59,106 nt of DNA. Origin: Clostridia bacterium (lineage in GTDB: Bacteria; Bacillota; Clostridia; Oscillospirales; Acutalibacteraceae). Where the stretch lies: assembly GCA_017631795.1 (NCBI GenBank), contig JAGBSO010000010.1, positions 1 through 59,106 of the forward strand. Direction: 5' to 3'. Under the pieces are notes generated by a model that saw nothing but the letters and a program-made list of their open reading frames with translations, did not search any database and was not told the DNA's origin. The position numbers and the translations under genes were made by a program. Below are positions 28,249-37,156 of the stretch, one piece after another (within the stretch, counting starts at the first letter, position 1; the number at the start of each line of letters is the position of its first letter).

Positions 28249-29829
28249 ATGCAGCTCAGACCCTATCAGGAAGAAGCCCGTGTTGCTGTTGAAAATGAAT
28301 GGCAACAGGGTAACAGGAAAACTCTTCTTGTGCTGCCGACAGGGTGCGGAAAAACAATCGTTTTTGCAAAAATTACAGAGGATTGTGTTCGCAGCGGTGA
28401 CAGGGTGCTTATCCTTGCACACCGTGGCGAATTGCTTGAACAGGCAGCAGACAAGATCATGAAAACTACACATCTGGGATGTGCAACCGAAAAAGCCGAA
28501 GAAACCTGTATCGGCTCATGGTTCAGAATAACAGTAGGTTCAGTGCAGACAATGATGCGTGAAAAAAGGTTGTCACGGTTTCCGAAATACTATTTTGACA
28601 CCATTATCATTGATGAAGCGCATCACAGTATTTCAGACAGCTATCAGAATGTACTTAACCATTTTGATGAAGCAAAAGTATTGGGAGTTACGGCAACTCC
28701 CGACAGAGGAGATATGAAGAATCTTGGACAGGTCTTTGATTCACTTGCATATGAGTACACTCTTCCCCGTGCTATTAAAGAGGGGTATCTTTCACCTATC
28801 AAGGCACTTACTATCCCTCTCACTCTTGACCTTTCGGGAGTTGCGATGCAGTCAGGTGACTTCAAGGCAAGTGACATTGACACGGCACTTGATCCGTATC
28901 TGTATTCCATTGCCGATGAAATGATAAAAAATTGCTCTGACAGAAAAACTGTTGTATTTTTGCCCCTTGTGAAAACAAGTCAGAAGTTCAGGGATATTCT
29001 CAACGAAAAAGGATTCCGTGCGGCGGAAGTCAACGGTGAGAGCCGTGACAGAGCCGAAATTTTAGCAGATTTTGATGCAGGCAGATACAATGTGCTTTGT
29101 AACTCAATGCTGCTTACCGAGGGTTGGGACTGTCCTTCCGTTGACTGTGTTGTTGTTCTTCGTCCCACAAAGGTCAGAAGTCTTTATTCACAGATGGTAG
29201 GCAGAGGTACAAGGCTTTGCGAGGGTAAAAAAGAACTGCTGTTGCTTGATTTTCTATGGAATACGGAAAGACACGAGCTGTGCCGTCCTGCTTCACTTAT
29301 ATGTGAGAGTAAAGAGATTGCCGATAAAATGACGGAAATTCTTGAAAAGAATGCAGGCTGTCCCGTTGATATTGAAGAAGCAGAAGTTCAGGCAAGCAAT
29401 GATGTTGTTGCACAGCGTGAGGAAGCTCTTGCAAAGGTGCTCTCTGAAATGAAGAAACGCAAACGCAGGCTTGTTGACCCGTTACAGTTTGAACTTTCCA
29501 TTCAGGCAGAAGACCTTTCCGGCTATGTACCGTCATTCGGTTGGGAGATGATGCCGCCTTCCGATAAGCAGAAGCAGACACTTGAAAAATACGGCATTTT
29601 CCCCGATGAAATCGACAATGCAGGCAAAGCAAAGCTTATTCTTGACAGACTTGATAAACGCCGTGAATCGGGACTGACAACACCAAAACAGATACGATTT
29701 CTTGAAGGAAAAGGTTTTAAACATGTCGGTACATGGCAATTCAACGATGCAAAAAATCTTATTGACCGTATTGCCGGTAACGGTTGGAGGGTTCCACAGG
29801 GGATTGATACATCAACATACGCACCGTAA
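28249..29829 (+). CDS. DEAD/DEAH-box helicase, superfamily 2
   Basis: A 526-residue SF2 helicase. Motif I LPTGCGKT near residue 27, motif II IIDEAHH near 121, motif III GVTATPDR near 146, and motif VI QMVGRGTRLCEG near 315. A C-terminal extra region of about 150 residues could bind DNA or a partner. It likely unwinds the phage origin or forks. GGAGG precedes the ATG, two bases after the DUF669 stop. Confidence 0.9.
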   Translation: MQLRPYQEEARVAVENEWQQGNRKTLLVLPTGCGKTIVFAKITEDCVRSGDRVLILAHRGELLEQAADKIMKTTHLGCATEKAEETCIGSWFRITVGSVQTMMREKRLSRFPKYYFDTIIIDEAHHSISDSYQNVLNHFDEAKVLGVTATPDRGDMKNLGQVFDSLAYEYTLPRAIKEGYLSPIKALTIPLTLDLSGVAMQSGDFKASDIDTALDPYLYSIADEMIKNCSDRKTVVFLPLVKTSQKFRDILNEKGFRAAEVNGESRDRAEILADFDAGRYNVLCNSMLLTEGWDCPSVDCVVVLRPTKVRSLYSQMVGRGTRLCEGKKELLLLDFLWNTERHELCRPASLICESKEIADKMTEILEKNAGCPVDIEEAEVQASNDVVAQREEALAKVLSEMKKRKRRLVDPLQFELSIQAEDLSGYVPSFGWEMMPPSDKQKQTLEKYGIFPDEIDNAGKAKLILDRLDKRRESGLTTPKQIRFLEGKGFKHVGTWQFNDAKNLIDRIAGNGWRVPQGIDTSTYAP

Positions 29830-29838
29830 GGAGACACT

Positions 29839-32058
29839 ATGGAGAATAATCTGATTGAAATTTTAAAATATATACCGCCCGAAAGCTGTAATTATCAGGA
29901 ATGGGTAAATATCGGTATGGCTCTTAAACACGAAGGTTATTCCGTGGCAGTATGGGAAGATTGGTCCGCATCAGACCCGGCAAGATACCATTCGGGGGAA
30001 TGTCAGAAGAAGTGGGAGAGCTTTCAGGGGTCTTCCACTCCCGTGACTGCAGGTACTCTTGTTCAGATGGCAAAGGACAGAGGTTATAGCCCCGTATATT
30101 CGGGTAATGAATCACTTGATTTCGATGCAGTGATAAACGATGAAATGAAAATTATTGATTCATCATGGGTTGAAGCCAAAGAGTTACATATTCCGGTCGA
30201 GTGGAAACCTGCACGGCAGCTTATTACATACCTTGAAACACTTTTTAATTCCGATGAAAATGTCGGCTATGTCACAAAAAGTTACGAAAACCCTTCACAG
30301 GAAGGTAAGTTCGTTCCCACAAAAGGATGTTGGGATAGGACAGCAGGACAGCTCATTGATGAACTTATGAAATGTAATGATGATGTCGGTGCTGTTTTGG
30401 GTGATTATAACGAGAAAGTCGGTGCCTGGATAAGGTTTAATCCCCTTGACGGTAAAGGGGTAAAAAATGAGAATGTTACCGATTACAGATATGCTCTTGT
30501 TGAATCTGATGAACAGGAAATTGAGAAGCAAAATGCACTTATCAGGGAACTTGAACTGCCTGTTGCCTGTCTTGTTCATTCGGGCGGAAAAAGTCTTCAT
30601 GCAATTGTTAAAATTGATGCTCCCGATTACAAGGAATACAGAAAAAGAGTAGATTTCCTCTATGCAATATGTAATAAAAACGGTCTTAAGATTGATACAC
30701 AGAACAAGAATCCGTCACGACTTTCAAGAATGCCCGGTGTTGTCAGAAACGGCAAGAAGCAATATCTTCTTGACACAAACATCGGTAAAAGCACCTTTGA
30801 AGAATGGCAGGAATGGGTTAACGGCATAAATGACGATTTGCCCGATTTTGAATCACTTGAAGTGTATGAAAACAACCTTCCGGAGCTGTCACCGCCTCTG
30901 ATTGACGGTATTCTCCGACAGGGACATAAAATGCTCGTTGCAGGTCCCTCAAAGGCAGGTAAATCCTTTGCTCTGATTGAACTGTGTATCTGCATTGCAG
31001 AAGGTGGCCGTTGGCTCGGCAATCAGTGCTCCAAAGGCAAAGTTCTGTATGTCAATCTTGAGCTTGACAAGGCAAGCTGTATTCACCGTTTCTTTGATGT
31101 TTACAAGGCAATGAAACTGCCGAGAACGAACATTAAGAATATAGAAATGTGGAATCTGCGAGGAATGTCCGTGCCTATGGACAAGCTTGCACCGATGCTT
31201 ATCCGCAGAGCAGAAAAAGAGCATTTTACAGCAATAATCATTGACCCGATATACAAGGTCATTACGGGTGATGAAAACTCTGCAGACCAGATGGCTAATT
31301 TCTGTAATCAGTTTGACAAGATATGTACCCGTCTTGGTTGTTCGGTTATTTACTGTCATCATCATTCAAAGGGTGCTCAAGGGGACAAACGCAGTATGGA
31401 CAGAGCTTCGGGCAGCGGTGTTTTTGCCCGTGACCCCGATGCGCTGCTTGACCTTATTGAGCTTGATATTACGGATAATCTCAGAAAACAGGAAGAAAAC
31501 AAGGCCATATGTGACTTGTGTATTGAAGTGCTTGAAAACAGCGGCTACGACAGCGATAAAGAGCTTTCACAGGATGATAAGTGTTCTTCATCGGTATGTC
31601 TTAAAACTGCCGAGAAACTGCTTTCAGGCGCACATTACAGACTGCTTCTGAATGATGTTGAGAATGTCAAAAAGACAGTTTCTGCCTATACAGCATGGAG
31701 AATTGAAGGCACACTGCGAGAGTTCCCGAAGTTTCCTCCGCTTAATATATGGTTCAGATATCCCGTGCATGAGATTGATAAAATCGGCTCACTTAAAGAC
31801 CTTGCTTCAAACAGTTTTAATGTAAAAAATTCACCCTATAAGAAGAATTTCAGCAAGAAAAAAACTCCCGAAGAGCAGAAGCAAGATCGTATGGAATCAC
31901 TTGAAACAGCATATTCAGCTTGCAATATGGATGATAGTCAGGTGACACTGAAAGGCCTTGCTGAGTACATGGGAGTGGGTGAAAAAACAGTCAGAAATCG
32001 CATAAAAGAACACGGTGGTTTCTGGATAGACGAAGGCAATGTAGGGACAAAAAACTGA
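29839..32058 (+). CDS. Phage primase-helicase (PriCT-2, primase-like and AAA_25 domains)
   Basis: A 739-residue replication protein. Residues 1-90 resemble PriCT-2 (NYQEWVNIGMALKHEGYS). A RepB-primase-like domain covers about 130-335 (ACLVHSGGKSLHAIVK, NPSRLSRMPGVVR). A RecA-type helicase domain follows with Walker A VAGPSKAGKSF (about 372) and Walker B IIIDPIYKV. The C-terminus has an HTH (LKGLAEYMGVGEKTVRNRI). AAGGAG precedes the ATG. The repeat-rich region after it may be its origin. Confidence 0.85.
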   Translation: MENNLIEILKYIPPESCNYQEWVNIGMALKHEGYSVAVWEDWSASDPARYHSGECQKKWESFQGSSTPVTAGTLVQMAKDRGYSPVYSGNESLDFDAVINDEMKIIDSSWVEAKELHIPVEWKPARQLITYLETLFNSDENVGYVTKSYENPSQEGKFVPTKGCWDRTAGQLIDELMKCNDDVGAVLGDYNEKVGAWIRFNPLDGKGVKNENVTDYRYALVESDEQEIEKQNALIRELELPVACLVHSGGKSLHAIVKIDAPDYKEYRKRVDFLYAICNKNGLKIDTQNKNPSRLSRMPGVVRNGKKQYLLDTNIGKSTFEEWQEWVNGINDDLPDFESLEVYENNLPELSPPLIDGILRQGHKMLVAGPSKAGKSFALIELCICIAEGGRWLGNQCSKGKVLYVNLELDKASCIHRFFDVYKAMKLPRTNIKNIEMWNLRGMSVPMDKLAPMLIRRAEKEHFTAIIIDPIYKVITGDENSADQMANFCNQFDKICTRLGCSVIYCHHHSKGAQGDKRSMDRASGSGVFARDPDALLDLIELDITDNLRKQEENKAICDLCIEVLENSGYDSDKELSQDDKCSSSVCLKTAEKLLSGAHYRLLLNDVENVKKTVSAYTAWRIEGTLREFPKFPPLNIWFRYPVHEIDKIGSLKDLASNSFNVKNSPYKKNFSKKKTPEEQKQDRMESLETAYSACNMDDSQVTLKGLAEYMGVGEKTVRNRIKEHGGFWIDEGNVGTKN

Positions 32059-32280
32059 GGGAAATTCTCGATAAATTTCCCTTTCCCTACAGAGGGAAAA
32101 ACTCGATAAAATTCGAGAATTTCCCTGACAGGGAAAAAGTCGATAAATTATCGAGAATTTCCGAGGGAAAGAAACGACTACCCCCTAAAGGGGGTAAATA
32201 GTAAGTTTCCCTGACGGTCAACGAGGGAAAAAAGTTGTGCGAAGCTCACGCACAACAACTTCTTCCCCTTGACGTTGACA
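32059..32280 (+). other. Candidate phage replication origin (nested palindromes)
   Basis: This noncoding 220-base stretch is dense in symmetry. It has AGGGAAATT-N7-AATTTCCCT at the start, then two hairpin units of about 32 bases built from GGGAAA, CTCGATAAATT and TTTCCC. CCCCCTAAAGGGGG and a GTTGTGCG / CGCACAAC stem follow. The word TCGATAAA recurs three times. Its position right after the primase-helicase supports an origin; not proven. Confidence 0.5.
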
Positions 32281-32305
32281 AATGCAAAATTTAAGGAGTG
32301 AGAAT

Positions 32306-32707
32306 GTGACTGAATTTTTTATGCCGATGATACCGCCTACGGTGACACATCAGGAACACAAGGTCAACACAAAAAACGGTAAGCCGATTTTTTATGACCC
32401 TCCTGAACTGAAAGATGCTCGAAGCAAGCTGACGGCATATCTTTCAAAACACCGACCTGACAAACCTTACACATCAGCAGTAAGACTTGTAACGAAATGG
32501 TGTTTCCCGAAAGGCAGACATTCTGACGGTCAGTATAAAACTACAAAACCCGACACGGATAATCTACAGAAGCTTCTGAAAGATTGCATGACAAAACTGC
32601 ACTTCTGGACAGACGATGCACTTGTCGCATCAGAGATAACAGAAAAGTTCTGGGCAGACGTTCCGGGGATATATATCAGAATTTCAGATTTGGAGAGTGA
32701 ATCGTAA
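32306..32707 (+). CDS. rusA: RusA-type Holliday junction resolvase
   Basis: A 133-residue endonuclease resolving branched DNA in recombination and before packaging. Family motif KPDTDNLQKLLKD with its acidic residues and FWTDDALVASEITEKFW are clear. I chose GTG at 32306 because AAGGAG lies seven bases upstream; the ATG two bases earlier runs into a stop. Confidence 0.9.
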   Translation: MTEFFMPMIPPTVTHQEHKVNTKNGKPIFYDPPELKDARSKLTAYLSKHRPDKPYTSAVRLVTKWCFPKGRHSDGQYKTTKPDTDNLQKLLKDCMTKLHFWTDDALVASEITEKFWADVPGIYIRISDLESES

Positions 32708-32976
32708 TGAAATGCATCGCATCGAAAAACAAATCAGAAGCACGTAAACTGAAAGTTGATGCAGTGAATAATGCACTTGAGTTTGTTCTGACAATAGTTG
32801 CTTATGTGCTGTTTGATAAGTTCGGAATGAGCAATCAGAGAGTTACGACAATACTCAAACGCATTGAGTATTATGCTTTGATTATGCTCGATGATGAAGA
32901 AGATATGGATTTAAAGGATTACAAAGCGATTCTGAAAGAAGAATATGACTTTGAATTGAAATTCAGGGGGAAATAG
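32707..32976 (+). CDS. Hypothetical early phage protein
   Basis: An 89-residue helical protein beginning MKCIASKNKSEARKLK. Its start overlaps the rusA stop by one base (TAATG), so translation is coupled. Proteins of this size following RusA are common in clostridial phages; no function known. Confidence 0.65.
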   Translation: MKCIASKNKSEARKLKVDAVNNALEFVLTIVAYVLFDKFGMSNQRVTTILKRIEYYALIMLDDEEDMDLKDYKAILKEEYDFELKFRGK

Positions 32977-32978
32977 AC

Positions 32979-33299
32979 ATGATTAAAGTTGAAGGCTACA
33001 AAGCTTTTCACGGTGTGATGAAGATTACACCGAAAACAAAAATGATTCCCGTGGCACACATCGAAGCTGATTGGCTGTATGATCCCAATAAAGATTGTTG
33101 GTGCGGCAATAAGTCTGAATATTCTGCTGAGATTTGCACGGTTGTTTCTGATGATGCAGAGAGGATGGTTCCGAAGAAATTAGAAATGATAAAACCACAT
33201 ATTGGAAAATGTGAATGTGGTAGTCTGATTGAAAAGCCTAAGTACAGAAAAGAAAAGCAATTCTGCAAATGGTGTGGACAGGCTGTTGATTGGAAATGA
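32979..33299 (+). CDS. Small protein with Cys-rich zinc-binding pattern
   Basis: A 106-residue phage protein. CECGS and CKWCG near the C-terminus form a likely zinc ribbon. GGGGGAAATAG precedes the ATG. Function unknown. Confidence 0.65.
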   Translation: MIKVEGYKAFHGVMKITPKTKMIPVAHIEADWLYDPNKDCWCGNKSEYSAEICTVVSDDAERMVPKKLEMIKPHIGKCECGSLIEKPKYRKEKQFCKWCGQAVDWK

Positions 33300-33517
33300 A
33301 AAAATCCGACACAAAAATCAGAGTTATCGTTGTTGAAAAGCTTCTTCGTGATAATCCGAAAGGTATGACGGTGAAGCAGATTCTGTTCTATCTGGAACTG
33401 CAGTTTAATATTACTGCAGACCGAAAATCAATATATGACGACATCTGTGTTCTGACCCTTCTATATGATGTTCAGAAGATAAGAAAAGGGTCAAACACAG
33501 TTTATGTAATGAGGTGA
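33296..33517 (+). CDS. Small winged-helix-like protein
   Basis: A 73-residue protein (MKKSDTKIRVIVVEKLLRD, then GMTVKQILFYLELQFNITA) with the look of a winged-helix DNA-binding fold. Its ATG overlaps the previous stop by four bases (ATGA). Confidence 0.6.
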   Translation: MKKSDTKIRVIVVEKLLRDNPKGMTVKQILFYLELQFNITADRKSIYDDICVLTLLYDVQKIRKGSNTVYVMR

Positions 33518-33523
33518 CGAAGA

Positions 33524-33922
33524 ATGAAAATTTGTAGAGATTGTATTCACTATGATGTGTGTGATTGTTACCATACTGCAACGGATACGGGGCGTTTTGC
33601 TTATCAGAACTTCAGTTATGAAGACAGAAACGATGTTGAAGAATCCTGTGATGACTTCAAAGACAAATCCCTTGTCCTTGACCTGCCTTGTAAGGTGGGG
33701 GATACGGTGTATTTTCATCATATAATCGGCATAAACAAAGATAGTTCACCTATTAAAAAAGTAAGAGCAGGTATAATTCATAAGATACAAGTGGAAATGG
33801 ATAACCAAATTTGGATAGGTGTAAGTTTTGGAATATGGTATTGTTGCAGACCTTATACAGATTTTTATTTTAATAGAGAAGCAGCAGAACAGGCATTGCA
33901 GAAAAGAGGGGTGCAGGAATGA
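33524..33922 (+). CDS. Hypothetical phage protein with N-terminal Cys cluster
   Basis: A 132-residue protein with CRDCIHYDVCDC at the start, followed by a beta-rich domain (PCKVGDTVYFHHI). This two-part arrangement is common in Firmicutes phages between RusA and terminase genes; function unknown. GAGGTGACGA precedes the ATG. Confidence 0.65.
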   Translation: MKICRDCIHYDVCDCYHTATDTGRFAYQNFSYEDRNDVEESCDDFKDKSLVLDLPCKVGDTVYFHHIIGINKDSSPIKKVRAGIIHKIQVEMDNQIWIGVSFGIWYCCRPYTDFYFNREAAEQALQKRGVQE

Positions 33923-34089
33923 AGAAAAACGTAACTTTGAAGAAATGCGGAACTTGTAAAATTGCTCACGAAATGCCCGATATGGCTTGTTGTGCTTGGT
34001 ATATGGATAATGTTGTGTGCGGTGATAAAACGACCGAAGAATGCACAGAATATATTCCTTGCGATAAAGAGAAAGGCGGTGCTGAGTGA
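33919..34089 (+). CDS. Small Cys-rich protein
   Basis: A 56-residue ORF with CGTC and ACCAW cysteine pairs plus later single cysteines, a likely metal-binding knuckle. The ATG overlaps the previous stop (ATGA) and its own stop overlaps the next start, typical of real packed phage genes. Confidence 0.55.
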   Translation: MKKNVTLKKCGTCKIAHEMPDMACCAWYMDNVVCGDKTTEECTEYIPCDKEKGGAE

Positions 34090-34373
34090 TGGCTTATATT
34101 GAAAGAGAAACAGCTTTAAAAATTATTGATAACTATGCAAATACAGTTACAGAGGACGGAAAAGTGATTGTTGATGCAATCAGAGATATTGTTGCTGTAA
34201 TAACACCCACCGCAGATGTTGCGGAAGTGGTATACGCAAAATGGGGAATCAGTAGCAATGGTTATTATCCCTACTGTACTCATTGCAAGACAGAACCTGA
34301 GAATGGTGTAATGTCTAAATATTGTCCTGAATGTGGTGCAAAAATGGACATCACACCGCCGAAAGGAGAATGA
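34089..34373 (+). CDS. Small phage protein with C-terminal zinc ribbon
   Basis: A 94-residue protein (MAYIERETALKIIDNYA). The N-terminal part is a widespread phage motif, and the C-terminus carries CTHCKT and CPECGAKMD, a classical zinc ribbon. Function unknown. Confidence 0.7.
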   Translation: MAYIERETALKIIDNYANTVTEDGKVIVDAIRDIVAVITPTADVAEVVYAKWGISSNGYYPYCTHCKTEPENGVMSKYCPECGAKMDITPPKGE

Positions 34374-34375
34374 CA

Positions 34376-34759
34376 ATGCCGAATGCGTTATATTATTCTG
34401 TCGAAAAAGACAGCATTTTTCATATTGACAGCGAATGTGCTTCTTGTCTTTGCGATGCTGCAAAGCTTGCATTGAATAAAGTGCTTGCGGCAGTAATTGA
34501 ACACGAGCTTGACTGTGAAGAAAAATGCGTTATCCGTTTGCGTTGGTTCAGCAGAATGAAAATATCTCAGATAGCTTTAATGCTCAATCAGAACCGGGAA
34601 CATGTCCGAAGAACTCTGAAAAGGGCTGAACAGAAGATATATAAAAGCCTTAAATACGTAGTGCTTTTTGATACTCTTGTGGGCACAGATGATGATGTTC
34701 CTAAAGACTTTCACTTTAAAATCGTCAGTTGCATTGACGGAAAGGAATTGATTTCATAG
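34376..34759 (+). CDS. Sigma-70 region 4-like phage regulator
   Basis: A 127-residue protein. CVIRLRWFSRMKISQIALMLN with NREHVRRTLKRAEQK is the HTH of sigma region 4, as in ArpU/RinA-type late activators. AAAGGAG is eight bases before the ATG at 34376. It likely helps switch on the packaging and head genes downstream. Confidence 0.65.
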   Translation: MPNALYYSVEKDSIFHIDSECASCLCDAAKLALNKVLAAVIEHELDCEEKCVIRLRWFSRMKISQIALMLNQNREHVRRTLKRAEQKIYKSLKYVVLFDTLVGTDDDVPKDFHFKIVSCIDGKELIS

Positions 34760-34905
34760 TGGATAATGTGCTAAAGACCAAATACATATGCAGCCGTGAC
34801 AGATGCGAATGGAAAGTATATGCCGGCAGCGATATCTGGGTATGTCCATTCAGGTATTGCATTGATCGTTCGGACAAAAAACCGTATCACAGAATCAGAA
34901 AGTAA
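34759..34905 (+). CDS. Small zinc-knuckle protein
   Basis: A 48-residue ORF starting at GTG, overlapping the previous stop by one base. Two cysteine pairs (CSRDRC and CPFRYC) suggest a zinc-binding fold. Low length and no strong ribosome site keep confidence modest. Confidence 0.45.
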   Translation: MDNVLKTKYICSRDRCEWKVYAGSDIWVCPFRYCIDRSDKKPYHRIRK

Positions 34906-34918
34906 AGGGGGCGTGATA

Positions 34919-35341
34919 ATGACCGCAAAGGAATATCTATATCAGGCTTACAGACTCGATGATCTGATTAACTCTTATCGACGGGAACTCGCTTCCCTTA
35001 AAGAACTTTCTCTTTCTGTAGGTTCTCAGGATACATCAAAAGACTCCGTCAGTGTTTCAAAGGATAATTCTGCAAGATTCACGAGAATCGTTGACAGTAT
35101 TGTTGATCTTGAAACAAAAATCAACAATGAGATTGAGAACTATGTGTCAGTCAAGAATGAAATCCATTCTGTGATTGAAGCTGTTGAAAACAATGATGAA
35201 AAACTATGTCTGCGATACAGGTATATCGAATTTATGTCATGGGATGATATTGCAGATAAAATGCACTATGAACTCAGAAACGTTTTCAGACTTCACGGAA
35301 AAGCCTTGAAAAATATTAAAATTCCGTCAAGTTGTCAGTAA
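34919..35341 (+). CDS. DUF1492-like phage regulator
   Basis: A 140-residue protein with a helical N-terminal half (MTAKEYLYQAYRLDDLINSY) and a C-terminal sigma-region-4-like HTH (LRYRYIEFMSWDDIADKMHYE). DUF1492-type proteins sit just before terminase genes in many Firmicutes phages and probably act in late transcription. AAGGGGGCG precedes the ATG. Confidence 0.7.
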   Translation: MTAKEYLYQAYRLDDLINSYRRELASLKELSLSVGSQDTSKDSVSVSKDNSARFTRIVDSIVDLETKINNEIENYVSVKNEIHSVIEAVENNDEKLCLRYRYIEFMSWDDIADKMHYELRNVFRLHGKALKNIKIPSSCQ

Positions 35342-35370
35342 ATGTCAGTAGATGTCATTGAATGTCAGTA
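35333..35370 (+). repeat. Four 10-bp tandem repeats before terS
   Basis: TGTCAGTA starts at 35333, 35343 and 35363, and TGTCATTG at 35353, an exact 10-base period equal to one helical turn. The array begins inside the last codons of the DUF1492-like gene. It could bind the late regulator or the small terminase. Confidence 0.5.
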
Positions 35371-35446
35371 GCATCCTGAATATAATATATACTGGAATTA
35401 TTAAAAACTTAACGAATCTTTCATGGATTTTCCTCCTTAGCAGAAG

Positions 35447-35470
35447 CACCGTAGCGCAATTACGGTGTTT
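35447..35470 (+). terminator. Terminator before the terminase genes
   Basis: The stem CACCGTA, loop GCGCAAT, TACGGTG is followed by a T-rich tail. It separates early from late genes; the 190-base gap (35342-35532) otherwise holds only the 10-bp repeats and AT-rich sequence. Confidence 0.7.
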
Positions 35471-35532
35471 TTGTGTTTTTTTATATTTTTTCAACACTTA
35501 AGGGCTGTTTTTTATTAAAAGAAGGTGGTGTT

Positions 35533-35961
35533 ATGGCTGCAAGGCTTACCGATTTTCAAAAGAAAAAAATTATAGCTGATTATGTAGAACTGGGTAGCTA
35601 TAATGCTGTTGCGAAAATAAATGGAGTTGCAGATACAACTGTTAAAAGAATTGTGAATGCAGATGCAGAAATGCAGAGAAATGCAGAACAAAAAAAAGAG
35701 GAAAATACAGCAGACATTCTTGCTCACATGGAAAAGAAAAAAGATAAGGTCATTGAAATCATTGACACATATCTTAATGAATTGCTTAGTCCTGTGATAA
35801 TCAGCCGTGCAAACCCTTCACAGCTTACAACCGCACTCGGAACTCTGATAGATAAGTTTACGGCAATTCAGAGTGCTTCGGGTTCGGATGCACAGGAAGA
35901 TGACCCGTTGACGGCATCACTTATGGAAGAGGCGGAGAGGCTTAACAATGGCGATCAGTAG
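35533..35961 (+). CDS. terS: Small terminase subunit
   Basis: A 142-residue protein with an N-terminal HTH (DYVELGSYNAVAKINGVADTTVKRI), a helical oligomerisation part and an acidic tail. GAAGGTGGTG precedes the ATG at 35533; in-frame codons further upstream lie in the terminator region. It recognises the packaging site and hands DNA to TerL, whose gene overlaps by 14 bases. Confidence 0.8.
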   Translation: MAARLTDFQKKKIIADYVELGSYNAVAKINGVADTTVKRIVNADAEMQRNAEQKKEENTADILAHMEKKKDKVIEIIDTYLNELLSPVIISRANPSQLTTALGTLIDKFTAIQSASGSDAQEDDPLTASLMEEAERLNNGDQ

Positions 35962-37156
35962 AAAACAAAAGCAGATTATGGCGTTTCCGTTCACAAAATA
36001 CGATGCTCTTATATGCGACGGAGCAATCAGAAGCGGAAAAACATCATTTATGATGCTTGCATTTATTGATGATGCAATGAGGCGGTACAATAATCAGCGT
36101 TTCGGCATCTGCGGAAAGACCGTTGACAGCACAGTAAAGAATATCATTGCTCCCTATCTGGGGCTGAGCTATGCAAAACGCAAATATCGTCTGCAATGGA
36201 AACGAAGTGACAAAACACTTATTGTGTCTGACGGCAAAAAGGAAAACATTTTTGAAGTTTTCGGTGGCAAGGATGAAAGCTCATTCATGCTGATACAGGG
36301 ACGAACACTTGCAGGTGTACTTATTGATGAAGTTGCACTGCAACCACGTTCATTTGTTGAACAGGCTCTTTCAAGATGTTCTGTTGACGGTTCAAAGCTG
36401 TGGTTTAACTGCAATCCTGATGCTCCGAAACATTGGTTTAATGAAGAATGGATAAAAAAAGCAAAGGAACGCAACGCTTTGCATCTGCATTTCATGCTTG
36501 AAGATAATCCGTCTTTGGCGCAGCGGATAATCGACCGTTACAAGTCAATGTATACAGGCGTATTCTATCAGCGTTATATACTCGGTGAGTGGTGTGTTGC
36601 CGAAGGTCTTGTTTACAGCTTCGGCGAGACAAACATTACTGATGAAATACCTGCAAACGGTGAATATTACATAAGTATCGACTACGGTACCATAAATCCG
36701 TTCTCTGCGGGGCTGTGGTGTGTTTTAGGCGACAAGGCAACACGAATTAAAGAGGTTTATTATAACAGCAGAAAAGAAGGTTCGATGCGGACAGATTCTG
36801 AATATGTGAACATGGTCTTAAAACTTGCCGAGGGGTACAATGTACGAAAAGTCATTGTTGACCCTTCGGCGGCTTCATTTATTGAGGCTTTGCGAAGAAC
36901 GCACAAATTCAGTGTGCTGACGGCAAACAACAGCGTTCTTGACGGTATCAGAAGAACGTCGGTTTGTCTTCAGAACGGCAATATAAAAATACACAGAAGC
37001 TGTGTTGACAGTATTGCTGAATTCGGCTTGTACCGTTGGGATGAAAAAGCAACAACCGATACGGTCATTAAAGAGAATGACCATGCAATGGACGATATCA
37101 GGTATTTCGTCAATACGATTCTGAGATATAAGGTCAAAGGGGTGGATAAAAATTAA
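35948..37156 (+). CDS. terL: Large terminase subunit, PBSX type
   Basis: A 402-residue packaging motor. ATPase Walker A CDGAIRSGKTSF near residue 26, Walker B GVLIDEVA near 122. Nuclease Asp candidates lie in YISIDYGTINPFSAG near 240 and in the C-terminal NDHAMDDIRYFV. Length and motif order match the PBSX/SPP1-like group. It is followed by the portal gene with overlapping stop and start. Confidence 0.92.
   Translation: MAISRKQKQIMAFPFTKYDALICDGAIRSGKTSFMMLAFIDDAMRRYNNQRFGICGKTVDSTVKNIIAPYLGLSYAKRKYRLQWKRSDKTLIVSDGKKENIFEVFGGKDESSFMLIQGRTLAGVLIDEVALQPRSFVEQALSRCSVDGSKLWFNCNPDAPKHWFNEEWIKKAKERNALHLHFMLEDNPSLAQRIIDRYKSMYTGVFYQRYILGEWCVAEGLVYSFGETNITDEIPANGEYYISIDYGTINPFSAGLWCVLGDKATRIKEVYYNSRKEGSMRTDSEYVNMVLKLAEGYNVRKVIVDPSAASFIEALRRTHKFSVLTANNSVLDGIRRTSVCLQNGNIKIHRSCVDSIAEFGLYRWDEKATTDTVIKENDHAMDDIRYFVNTILRYKVKGVDKN

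Noticed and set aside
32059..32280. CRISPR-like or degenerate coding repeats after the primase
   Set aside because: Units are palindromic and variable in length with stops in all frames, better explained as DNA or RNA structure.
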